From CALCCV01 sp964388665 (GTDB lineage Bacteria > Bdellovibrionota > Bdellovibrionia > Bdellovibrionales > Bdellovibrionaceae), in contig CAYMBJ010000089.1 of the NCBI GenBank assembly GCA_964388665.1, positions 1-14,378 on the forward strand: 14,378 bases of DNA, in the 5' to 3' direction. Under the pieces are notes generated by a model, which saw nothing but the letters and a program-made list of their open reading frames with translations, made no database searches and was not told where the DNA came from. Made by a program: the position numbers and the translations under genes. This document shows positions 8,293-14,378 of the stretch, in pieces (position 1 is the first letter of the stretch; every line of letters begins with the position of its first letter).

Positions 8293-8625
8293 ATGCCAGA
8301 AAATGAAAATGAAAAGTGGAAAATTTCCCCTCAAGGAGGGATTGCTGATCCGCGAGATGTGACTCAAGAATTTGCAAATCCTCTTTTTGATCCGGAACAG
8401 AATAAAACCGTGTTGAAAAAGGAACCTGGGCGCCGACCGAAAGTCGAAGAGCCCAAAGACAAGAGTTCTATATTAAAGCGAACTCCTGAAAAGGAGCCCC
8501 CTTCTAAAAAACCGCCAGAGCGTGATCCCAAACCTGAGTCGCCGCCGCAACGAGCTCCTACAGACCCAGATATTAAAAAGAAATCTGAGATCAAAGTCGA
8601 CAAGGCTAGAGGCAATCGGCATTAG
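8293..8625 (+). CDS. Small basic proline-rich protein, unrecognised
   Basis: The 110-residue product has no signal peptide or membrane segment, so it is probably cytoplasmic. The ATG follows a near-perfect AAGGAGG (8279-8285), which suggests strong translation. After about 45 residues of mixed composition, the rest is almost entirely Pro, Lys, Glu, Arg, Asp and Ser and should be disordered. Two related short segments occur (TVLKKEPGRRPK and SILKRTPEKEPP). I do not recognise a family. The gene stands alone between the long hairpin terminator and the transpeptidase gene, with 152 bases to the latter. That it is a real gene rests on the ribosome binding site, the uninterrupted frame and the lack of a better frame on either strand. 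Confidence 0.7.
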   Translation: MPENENEKWKISPQGGIADPRDVTQEFANPLFDPEQNKTVLKKEPGRRPKVEEPKDKSSILKRTPEKEPPSKKPPERDPKPESPPQRAPTDPDIKKKSEIKVDKARGNRH

Positions 8626-8627
8626 TG

Positions 8628-8648
8628 ACTGGCACTGGCACTGGCACT
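8628..8648. repeat. Triple ACTGGC direct repeat
   Basis: Three and a half copies of ACTGGC follow three bases after the stop of the small proline-rich gene. No function is suggested by the sequence. It could be a slippage product. Confidence 0.6.
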
Positions 8649-8707
8649 CAACTAGGCTTGGTTTCACATTCACAGTCCCACTCAACGTGAAAAAAGTTGC
8701 ACGACAT

Positions 8708-8739
8708 GACACATCAATTGCTCTTGCAATTGGAGTGTC
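8708..8739. promoter_or_regulatory. Hairpin upstream of the gamma-glutamyltranspeptidase gene
   Basis: CAATTGC (8715-8721) and GCAATTG (8726-8732) pair perfectly around TCTT. Outer GACAC and GTGTC extend the stem past a two-base mismatch. There is no T run, so it is not a typical terminator. It lies about 40 bases before the TTG start and could sit in the 5' leader or serve as an operator. Its function is inferred only from position. Confidence 0.35.
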
Positions 8740-8777
8740 ACTCATGAAGTTGTAAAGTGTAACACAGGGGTGGAAAA

Positions 8778-10592
8778 TTGAATAATATAAAAAAGTTTGT
8801 AGATTCATTGATATTGCTTTCTGTGTTTTTGCTCCTCGGTTCTTGCACCACCAGTCCAAAGAGCTTGAAAACACATGGGCAGCGAACTCCTTCAGGTCTG
8901 CAGCAGACTGTCCTCGACGAAAAGTTTATGGTGGCTAGCCAAGGGTATTGGACAAGTCAAATTGCTGCGGAAATCTTAAAGCAAGGGGGCAATGCTGTGG
9001 ATGCCGCGGTAGCCGCATCTTTTATGATATCCGTTGAAAGGCCTCAGTCCTCAGGCCTTGGCGGCGGCGGTTTTATGATGATCTACCTTAAGGACGAGGA
9101 CGAAGTCATTGCTGTGAACTTTCGTGAGCGTGCGCCGCTTCTTGCTCGCGAGACAATGTTTCAAAACGAAACGGGCGAATTCATTGCGGGCAGGTCAACA
9201 AATGGTATTTTTGCGGCAGCGACGCCAGGACTTGTTGCTGGCTTGGTTGAAGTTCAACAAAAGTACGGCAGGCTGCCTCTCGCACGGGTAGTGCTGCCCG
9301 CGGCGCTCAGGGCAAGAGAGGGATTTGCGGTGTATCCTCATTTGGCAAATGCAATTGAATCGCAAAAAGATCGCCTCTCCCCGGCGGCACGAGAAGTATT
9401 TTTTTATGAAGGCAATCGACCATTACGGATTGGTGAGATCTTGCGGCAATCGCAGTTGGCAGAAACTTTAGAGTCGATTGCCAAAAACGGTCGCGCTGGA
9501 TTTTATTCGGGGCCAGTTGCTAGATTCCTGGTGAAAGAATTTGAAGAGAATCAAGGTCTCCTGAGGGCAGCTGATTTAGAAAACTACAGTGTCACTTATC
9601 CTGAACCAATAAAAGGAATTTATCGAGGGCTGAGTGTTTACTCTATGCCGCCTCCGAGTTCAGGTGGTGTGCACTTGGTCGAGATGCTCAATATTTTGAG
9701 TCATTTTGATTTAGGAAAACAGGGTCCCTTTGGCGCCCAGGCAATTCATACGACGGTATCGGCAATGCAAAGGGCCTATGCTGATCGAGCCCAGTACATG
9801 GGAGATGCGGATATGGTTCGCGTTCCCGTTGCGGGGTTGATTAGCAAAAGCTATGCAGACGAATTGGCGAAGACAATGGATTTACAAAAGGCTCAAGCAT
9901 CAGTAACTCTTTCAGGAGTAAACCCTTGGAGCTTCGGTGATCGTTATGAATCTGATGAGACCACTCATTTGAGTGTTGCCGACCAAAATGGAAATATGGT
10001 GTCAACAACACAAACTATAAATGGCTGGATGGGCTCCGGTGTGCTCGTAAGAGGCGCGGGATTTTTGCTTAATAACGAAATGGATGATTTTTCTGCCAAG
10101 GAAGGCGTGGCCAATAAATTTGGTGTGACGGGTGGTGCGCAGAACGCGATTGCCGGAGGCAAGCGGCCCTTGAGCAGCATGACCCCAACCATTGTTACAA
10201 AAGGAAGTGAGCCCTACTTGGCGCTCGGGACTCCGGCGGGATCGCGAATCATCAATTGCGTACTATTGACTTTTCTAAATCTTGTTGAATATGAAATGCC
10301 CATTGATCAGGCCATATCATCGCAGCGCTATCATCACCAGTGGCTGCCTGATGCCATCGAAGTGGAGTCCCCTGGATTTTCGCCAGCGGTCACCACTGAT
10401 TTAGAGAGGCGTGGCCATAAAATACTTGTCAAAGACATCGGCTGTAAAATTCAAGCCATTGCCAAGACGCCACGGGGATGGCTAGGAGCATCTGATGCCA
10501 GAGGAGAATCCGGACTTGCTCTGGGAAGTGGCCAGGCGCCGCCCGTGCCGCAATACAACCCAGAGCAAATGAACAACATCCCTCAAGATTAG
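8778..10592 (+). CDS. ggt: Gamma-glutamyltranspeptidase, lipoprotein form
   Basis: The enzyme transfers or hydrolyses the gamma-glutamyl group of glutathione and related peptides outside the cytoplasm. The 604-residue precursor is slightly longer than E. coli Ggt. It starts at TTG, preceded by AGGGGTGG; there is no earlier in-frame ATG, and the TTG start gives a complete lipoprotein signal (LLGSC, Cys23). Family signatures in order are GGNAVDAAVA, the SSGLGGGGFMMIY loop, FRERAP, PPPSSGGVHL, then the autocleavage site DETTHLSV with T395 as expected nucleophile and new N-terminus of the small subunit. NNEMDDFS and GKRPLSSMTPTIV, which bind the glutamyl alpha groups, follow, with GTPAGSRI near the end. 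All key residues appear present. It probably matures into two subunits held at the membrane. It converges with the minus-strand CpxP-like gene, only 29 bases away, with a T run but no clear hairpin between. Confidence 0.97.
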   Translation: MNNIKKFVDSLILLSVFLLLGSCTTSPKSLKTHGQRTPSGLQQTVLDEKFMVASQGYWTSQIAAEILKQGGNAVDAAVAASFMISVERPQSSGLGGGGFMMIYLKDEDEVIAVNFRERAPLLARETMFQNETGEFIAGRSTNGIFAAATPGLVAGLVEVQQKYGRLPLARVVLPAALRAREGFAVYPHLANAIESQKDRLSPAAREVFFYEGNRPLRIGEILRQSQLAETLESIAKNGRAGFYSGPVARFLVKEFEENQGLLRAADLENYSVTYPEPIKGIYRGLSVYSMPPPSSGGVHLVEMLNILSHFDLGKQGPFGAQAIHTTVSAMQRAYADRAQYMGDADMVRVPVAGLISKSYADELAKTMDLQKAQASVTLSGVNPWSFGDRYESDETTHLSVADQNGNMVSTTQTINGWMGSGVLVRGAGFLLNNEMDDFSAKEGVANKFGVTGGAQNAIAGGKRPLSSMTPTIVTKGSEPYLALGTPAGSRIINCVLLTFLNLVEYEMPIDQAISSQRYHHQWLPDAIEVESPGFSPAVTTDLERRGHKILVKDIGCKIQAIAKTPRGWLGASDARGESGLALGSGQAPPVPQYNPEQMNNIPQD

Positions 10593-10621
10593 CAGATTTT
10601 CTTTTTTTTTTCGGGAGTCTG

Positions 10622-11044
10622 TTAGTGGTGCTTGCGCCTTTCGTGAAATTTTTCTAGCAGGCCAACCAATTTTTGTTTTTGCTCCAAGCTCAGAGTGGCA
10701 TGAAAATCTTGAATCAGAGGAAAGGCGCTTTCAAAGCGATCCTCCATGTTTTGTCGATGTCCCTCCATCAAGAATTTGACATTTTGCCTCTCTAGCTTCT
10801 CGGCAAGGACCAGATCCTTAACCTCCGATCTGAACTGATCTCGCGACTGTTGACTGGTTTGGTGAAGTTCCAACAGCCTCACCTTGATTCTGTCCAGCTG
10901 TGCCTTTTGAGTGTCAGTTAGCTCCAATTCGCGGCTGATTTTGCTGGTTACTTTCTCGGCCGCCTTTTCAGGAGAGCGCTCACAGCCGACAATGGCCAAG
11001 GTCGCTCCGGTCAGTACTAGTAGCATTTTTATTGATCGTCTCAT
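10622..11044 (-). CDS. CpxP/Spy-like periplasmic lipoprotein with two LTxxQ motifs
   Basis: The 140-residue product starts at an ATG preceded by AGGAGGT. It has a lipoprotein signal (IVGC, Cys21) and a largely helical, charged body. Two LTxxQ-type motifs, LTDTQ (42-46) and LSLEQ (118-122), mark the CpxP/Spy/heavy-metal-sensor superfamily. The tail is His- and Arg-rich (HERRKHH), which could bind metal. In enterobacteria CpxP is an inhibitor of the CpxA kinase and Spy is an ATP-independent chaperone. Both are soluble, so lipid anchoring is a difference here. The gene is divergent from the response regulator-kinase pair, the same arrangement as cpxP-cpxRA in E. coli. A repeated GTAAC motif lies in the shared promoter region. 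Assignment to CpxP rather than Spy or CnrX rests on this context. Confidence 0.82.
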   Translation of the reverse strand: MRRSIKMLLVLTGATLAIVGCERSPEKAAEKVTSKISRELELTDTQKAQLDRIKVRLLELHQTSQQSRDQFRSEVKDLVLAEKLERQNVKFLMEGHRQNMEDRFESAFPLIQDFHATLSLEQKQKLVGLLEKFHERRKHH

Positions 11045-11112
11045 CTTTACCTCCTGTTGTTGTCATTCAATCTACGCGCTTGTTGGGCAGAAAGCTTTTC
11101 GGGCCAGTAATA

Positions 11113-11132
11113 TTTTGTAACTTTTTGTAACA
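11113..11132. promoter_or_regulatory. Tandem CpxR-type box in the divergent promoter
   Basis: Two consecutive 10-base direct repeats, TTTTGTAACT and TTTTGTAACA, place GTAAC at 11117-11121 and 11127-11131. This is a GTAAC-N5-GTAAC pattern. The known E. coli CpxR site is GTAAA, four to eight bases, GTAAA, so spacing and sequence fit closely. The repeat lies 69 bases upstream of the CpxP-like start codon and 47-62 bases before the response regulator start. It is well placed to control both genes, including autoregulation. Confidence 0.6.
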
Positions 11133-11143
11133 GCACCAAAACA

Positions 11144-11171
11144 TTTACGCCAATTTGTGTTACTGTATTGT
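11144..11171 (+). promoter_or_regulatory. Possible sigma-70 promoter for the regulator-kinase operon
   Basis: TTTACG (11144-11149) and TATTGT (11166-11171), 16 bases apart, each match four of six consensus positions. Transcription would start near 11178, almost on the ATG at 11179. Translation would then more naturally begin at the GTG at 11194, behind AGGTAGAGG. The match is weak, as expected for an activator-assisted promoter. Confidence 0.3.
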
Positions 11172-11178
11172 AGATGAG

Positions 11179-11910
11179 ATGTCAGGTAGAGGCGTGAAGC
11201 AAAATAAAATTCTTCTTATTGATGATGATCACAAGCTGGCGGAGGTGCTTAAGGCCTATCTGCAGCGATTCAATTATTCCGTTTCTCACTATGATCATCC
11301 GCAAAAAGGACTAGACGCGCTTAAGATCGAACATCCAGAGGTTGTGATTTTGGACATTATGATGCCTGATAAAGACGGACTTCAGGTTTGTCGTGAAATT
11401 CGGCAAGAATCAAAAGTACCAATAATATTTCTCTCTGCCAGGGGAGATACGACAGATCGTATTGTCGGCCTAGAGATGGGCGCTGATGATTATATGCCAA
11501 AGCCCTTTGAGCCGCGTGAGCTGGTTGCCCGCATCGAGTCCATTTTGCGACGATCGGTACCTAAGAAAAATGAGAGGGCGCAGGAACAATCGCAAGAGCG
11601 AGCGATTGAACCTTTGCAGCTCAACGAAAATACCATGATGGCCTCGCTCAACGGACAGAACCTAGAATTTACTGCGACTGAATTTCAAGCGCTTTTGTAT
11701 CTTTATAAACACAGGGACAGGATCATCAGTCGTGATGAGCTTTTGACCCATTTGCAGGGAATTGACAGCGAAGTTTATGGTCGAGCTATCGACATTCTGA
11801 TATCGAGAATTCGTCAAAAGTTAGGGGATACCCCCAAATCTGGACAGTTGATAAAGACGATTCGCTCGCAAGGCTATCGTTATACAGGAGGCTCTGGTGG
11901 GTCCGCGTAA
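11179..11910 (+). CDS. OmpR-family response regulator, CpxR-like
   Basis: A receiver domain (about residues 8-125) carries the acidic cluster LIDDD, phospho-acceptor D59 in VVILDIMMPDKDG, the Ser of FLSARGD and K108 in MPKPFEPREL. A polar Glu/Gln-rich linker (about 130-148) leads to a winged-helix DNA-binding domain (about 150-238; FTATEFQALLYLYKHRDRIISRDELL, YGRAIDILISRIRQKLGD, IKTIRSQGYRY). The ATG at 11179 gives 243 residues but has a poor ribosome binding site. The GTG at 11194, behind AGGTAGAGG, would give 238 residues and place the acceptor Asp at 54, nearer the family norm. It is co-translated with the kinase, which overlaps its last 14 bases. The divergent CpxP-like gene and the GTAAC repeat suggest a CpxR role; specificity is not proven. 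Confidence 0.93.
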   Translation: MSGRGVKQNKILLIDDDHKLAEVLKAYLQRFNYSVSHYDHPQKGLDALKIEHPEVVILDIMMPDKDGLQVCREIRQESKVPIIFLSARGDTTDRIVGLEMGADDYMPKPFEPRELVARIESILRRSVPKKNERAQEQSQERAIEPLQLNENTMMASLNGQNLEFTATEFQALLYLYKHRDRIISRDELLTHLQGIDSEVYGRAIDILISRIRQKLGDTPKSGQLIKTIRSQGYRYTGGSGGSA

Positions 11911-13171
11911 AGGAGACTCAAGAACACGTGGTCTGTTTGGTAGACTCTTGTTCATTTTTGCGGGCCTGGGCGTTGCGATTGCCGGATCGTTTTTTATGAG
12001 CTTTCATTTTCTAAATGCGAGTCCCGTTCATGAGACCATCAACTACAACTTAGAAAACTATGCCAACTATTTGATTAAAGATATAGGCCTGCCGCCGGAC
12101 CCTGCTAAAACTCAGCAGATCGCAAAGGCTTTCAATTTGGTGATAGGAGTCTATGGGCCCGATCAGGTTATCAAGTCTTCGCCTCGTCTTCCGGATATTG
12201 ATAAGATTCAACGTATTAAAAATAGAATTTCGAATTTAAAATCTTTCAAAAGGCATTATTTTTTTATTTCTAAACAGGACGGATATACTTATGTGTTTGG
12301 CTTTAAGCGCGACAAAGCTGAAAAGACGCTGTGGCCACTAGGTCTTGCTTTTGGACTCTCTTTAATATTTGTAATGATGGCGTATCATTTGATTCAAAAA
12401 ATGTTCAAGCCTTTGAACAATATACAGGAAGCCGCTCAAAAAATTGCATCAGGAGATTTTAGTCACAGCATCCCTGTTGAAGGTCATGGACTGCTAACGG
12501 AACTCTCGCTTTCGATCAACGACATGGGTGAAAAGATCAGTTCAATGTTTGAAGCCAAACAGGATTTGCTCTTGGCCATTGCTCACGAATTAAGGACGCC
12601 ACTGACGCGAGCCAAATTGCATTTGGAGTTTCTTGAGGATTCTAAAACAAAAAGCAAGCTCACCGAAGAGATCGATGAAATTTCTAAACTGATCACGGAC
12701 ATTCTCGATAATGAACGTCTTAAAGACGGTCATAGTGCCCTGGAGTTGCAATCCACGCCGCTGAAAGCAATGTGTGAAAAAATCATCAACGAACACTTCG
12801 CAGATCAAAAACAACAAATTGAACTCAAAGTGCACCAGGAAGCAGTGCTGTCTATAGACCCGATCAAATACAGCATCGCCATTAAAAATCTACTAGAGAA
12901 TGCCCTTCGTTACGGAAGGGGTAAGACAATAGTTTTGGAGCTGGGTTCAGATCATCTCTCCGTAATAGATTATGGCAAAGGCATCAGTCCATCGGATTTG
13001 CCAAAGCTCACCCAGGCTTTTTACCGCGTTGATAAGGGGCGGGAGCGGTCCTCTGGTGGAGTCGGACTGGGGCTGTACTTGGTATCACAAATTGTTAAAG
13101 CTCATGGTCATCAACTAAAAATTGAGAGTGGTGACAAGACGGTTTTTCGGATCTCTTTCCATCGGGAGTGA
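11897..13171 (+). CDS. Membrane sensor histidine kinase, CpxA-like
   Basis: The 424-residue protein starts at GTG behind AGGAGG (11886-11891) and overlaps the regulator by 14 bases, which implies coupled translation. It has two membrane segments (about 17-38 and 146-166) around a periplasmic sensor of roughly 105 residues. A HAMP domain (about 167-220; FKPLNNIQEAAQKIASGDFSH) follows. The dimerisation domain has H230 in AHELRTPLTRAKL, the same phospho-His context as CpxA. The ATPase domain shows the N box (KNLLENALRYG, N335), G1 (D358-Y-G-K-G) and G2 (GGVGLGLYLV, about 385-393). All catalytic elements appear intact. It should phosphorylate the adjacent regulator. The CpxP-like lipoprotein is a candidate partner of its sensor domain, by analogy with E. 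coli. Confidence 0.93.
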   Translation: MGPRKGDSRTRGLFGRLLFIFAGLGVAIAGSFFMSFHFLNASPVHETINYNLENYANYLIKDIGLPPDPAKTQQIAKAFNLVIGVYGPDQVIKSSPRLPDIDKIQRIKNRISNLKSFKRHYFFISKQDGYTYVFGFKRDKAEKTLWPLGLAFGLSLIFVMMAYHLIQKMFKPLNNIQEAAQKIASGDFSHSIPVEGHGLLTELSLSINDMGEKISSMFEAKQDLLLAIAHELRTPLTRAKLHLEFLEDSKTKSKLTEEIDEISKLITDILDNERLKDGHSALELQSTPLKAMCEKIINEHFADQKQQIELKVHQEAVLSIDPIKYSIAIKNLLENALRYGRGKTIVLELGSDHLSVIDYGKGISPSDLPKLTQAFYRVDKGRERSSGGVGLGLYLVSQIVKAHGHQLKIESGDKTVFRISFHRE

Positions 13172-13426
13172 CAAAAATCAGTCAAAAATTCTATGTTTTT
13201 GCGTCACAGTCTGTGTAAAAAAGGAAAATTGGAGCACTTAGTGAGAAGGTTTATGGGTCTTTCCTTGCGTTGCGGCAGGAATTTGGCTAAACACAGTTAC
13301 CCAATTGTAAGATTTCTCAGAGAAAATTCTCGAACAAGAGGGTGGACAGGCAATTGATTCCATTTTATTGCCTATATTATTTTTAAAGGCGTCGTATGCG
13401 CTTAATTTTTAGAAGTGAGGAAAAGT
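13172..13426. other. Intergenic gap after the kinase
   Basis: No terminator with a proper stem and T run is visible. The stretch contains a dyad CACAG-T-CTGTG near 13205-13215, whose arms are too close to form a hairpin, and GAGAA-AA-TTCTC near 13320-13331. A 34-codon frame at 13253-13357 starts at ATG with a GAGAAGG upstream, but its content matches nothing I recognise, so I do not call it. The right end holds the ribosome binding site GAGGA of the next gene. Confidence 0.5.
13354..13380 (+). promoter_or_regulatory. Possible promoter for the secreted small protein gene
   Basis: TTGATT (13354-13359) and TATTAT (13375-13380) resemble -35 and -10 boxes, but the spacer is 15 bases, shorter than ideal. 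The position, about 45 bases before the ATG at 13427, is suitable. The surrounding AT-rich stretch makes chance matches likely. Confidence 0.3.
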
Positions 13427-13867
13427 ATGAAAATATTTCTGTCGATTTTAGTATTTGTTGCTACATCGTTAACCCTTAGCCAAGCGCACGCCCGAGACAC
13501 CAAGCATCTGATAAGCATAGATGAGGCACTTGCCACTCCGGAGGCCAAAGCAAAATTGGATCCCAAAATTAAATTTGTTTTTGGTAGCAAAAATAAAATT
13601 GAAGTTGCAAAGCATCTTGGTGATTACATGAGTAATAAAAAGACGAATGCTTTTAATAAGGGTGATAAAGAGGCCTGTGAGTGGGCATTCTTGTCGGCGA
13701 TGTTGTCCTTACAAAAGCGTGCCCAGGATATGGGCGGAGACGCTGTTGTGAACATCACCAGCTTTTACAAAAAAAATGATCATGATAGCAAAGAAACTTT
13801 TGAATGTGGTGCCGGTGCGTTTGTTGCTGGTGTTACTTTAAAAGGCGAAGTCGTAAAATTGAAATAG
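13427..13867 (+). CDS. Secreted small protein of the family mislabelled 'excinuclease ATPase subunit'
   Basis: The ATG at 13427 follows GAGGA with five-base spacing and is preferred over the GTG at 13415, which overlaps that site. It gives 146 residues with a cleavable signal peptide (cleavage after AHA, residue 22). The mature part has the family pattern as I remember it: a start like RDTKHLISIDEAL-TPEAKAKLD, then FVFGSK, SNKKTNAFNKGDKEACEWAFLSAML, GGDAVVNITSFYKKN and a closing ECGAGAFVAGVTLKGEVVKL. Two cysteines, C84 and C127, could form a disulfide. Homologues in proteobacteria are often named excinuclease ATPase subunit, yet there is no Walker A motif or zinc finger and the protein is exported. 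That name therefore cannot describe its function. The glycine-rich, beta-strand-ending C-terminus recalls YbjQ/DUF74-like folds, which is only an impression. The true function is unknown. Confidence 0.8.
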   Translation: MKIFLSILVFVATSLTLSQAHARDTKHLISIDEALATPEAKAKLDPKIKFVFGSKNKIEVAKHLGDYMSNKKTNAFNKGDKEACEWAFLSAMLSLQKRAQDMGGDAVVNITSFYKKNDHDSKETFECGAGAFVAGVTLKGEVVKLK

Positions 13868-13919
13868 TGAGCGAGAGCGTCCGTACCATCGTATTCGTAT
13901 TGACTCAATAAGAGGATGC

Positions 13920-14378
13920 TTGGCGAGTCTTTTGCTTCTATTTGTAGGCATGAATTTAATTTCCCTCTCTAGGGGCCTCATACTGTCAATAATATTGACA
14001 CTTGCAAGCCTAAATTTGCAGGCGAATAGTGCATGCCGGCGGGCTCTTGATAATGTGATCACATCCAAGAACTCTTCAAGTTCGACCGCGGCTAGCATGT
14101 TAAGAGCAGCCATTCGTGAGCTAGCCGTTAAGCAACAGGTAGCAGCCTTTCATACGCCCATATCGGACGCGCTAGCACAGCATGCGGAGTCTGTGGATAA
14201 AATAGCAAAGCCACTTCATGTTAAAGACCTTAGGTCGGAACAAATGCCTGGCTTGGCTGAAGGGCTGATATTAAAGACAAAAGAAAACGAACCCATTTTT
14301 TTTAGATTGGCGAGTGATGGCCGCTATAGTGGACCCCATAAACTGGACAGGTTGCTAAGACAGAAAAACTATGATTAG
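13920..14378 (+). CDS. Exported protein of unknown function
   Basis: The frame ends with TAG at the last triplet of the window. Starting at TTG (13920), behind AGAGGA, gives 152 residues with two hydrophobic stretches. Starting at the in-frame ATG at 13950 gives 142 residues and a more classical signal peptide (a single Arg, a Leu/Ile-rich core, QANSA before the Cys), but only a poor ribosome binding site. The mature region is helical and Ala-rich (AASMLRAAIRELAVKQQVAA), then more mixed, ending with FFRLASDGRYSGPHKLDRLLRQKNYD. I recognise no family. It lies 52 bases after the preceding secreted protein gene with no terminator between, so the two may be co-transcribed. Confidence 0.65.
   Translation: MASLLLLFVGMNLISLSRGLILSIILTLASLNLQANSACRRALDNVITSKNSSSSTAASMLRAAIRELAVKQQVAAFHTPISDALAQHAESVDKIAKPLHVKDLRSEQMPGLAEGLILKTKENEPIFFRLASDGRYSGPHKLDRLLRQKNYD

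Noticed and set aside
8752..8763. GTAAA-GT-GTAAC as a second CpxR box before the transpeptidase
   Set aside because: The spacing is too short for the known pattern and it abuts the ribosome binding site; isolated GTAAC-like words are frequent by chance.
10593..10621. T run between the convergent genes as an intrinsic terminator
   Set aside because: There is a run of T's, but no stem of useful length before it on either strand.
13253..13357. 34-codon frame in the gap after the kinase
   Set aside because: It has a passable upstream purine run, but no recognisable content; a frame of this length is common by chance.
13916..13972. Short ATG frame overlapping the start of the last gene
   Set aside because: About 18 codons, with the purine run abutting the ATG; no leader-peptide signature and no attenuator hairpin.

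Overview
The window looks like chromosomal DNA from a Gram-negative, predatory- or myxobacteria-like lineage, with Bdellovibrionota as the best guess. The reasons are three lipoprotein signal peptides plus a fourth, less canonical one, a Tat-exported HXXSHH (DUF1552) protein paired with a DUF1592-type CXXCH protein, a Cpx-like envelope stress system, and a moderate base composition. The taxonomic call is inference. I see no tRNA, rRNA, CRISPR array, transposase or prophage gene.

Layout. Positions 1-371 carry no gene I can support. At 372-4013 is a large modular surface lipoprotein. It has a right-handed beta-helix, a 71-residue Pro-Ala linker, a concanavalin-like jelly roll, a DUF4082 domain and three tandem H-type-lectin-like repeats, and it ends at a clear intrinsic terminator. 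At 4315-8117 is a likely two-gene operon: a Tat-exported HXXSHH/DUF1552 protein followed by a 722-residue DUF1587/1595/1592/1588/1585-type protein with two CXXCH motifs. It ends at an unusually long hairpin terminator. At 8293-8625 is a small, basic, proline-rich, probably disordered protein with a very strong ribosome binding site. At 8778-10592 is a gamma-glutamyltranspeptidase carrying a lipoprotein signal and starting at TTG.

At 10622-13171 is a Cpx-like module. A CpxP/Spy-type lipoprotein with two LTxxQ motifs (minus strand) is divergent from an OmpR-family response regulator and a CpxA-like histidine kinase (plus strand, overlapping by 14 bases). The divergent intergenic region holds a tandem GTAAC-N5-GTAAC repeat of the kind CpxR recognises. 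The window closes with a secreted small protein of the family often mislabelled 'excinuclease ATPase subunit' (13427-13867) and an unrecognised exported protein (13920-14378), whose stop codon is the last triplet of the window.

Nearly every product is predicted to be exported or to act at the envelope. The first three genes may form a surface carbohydrate-binding or processing set. The Cpx-like module would monitor envelope folding. The link between the two sets is proximity only.
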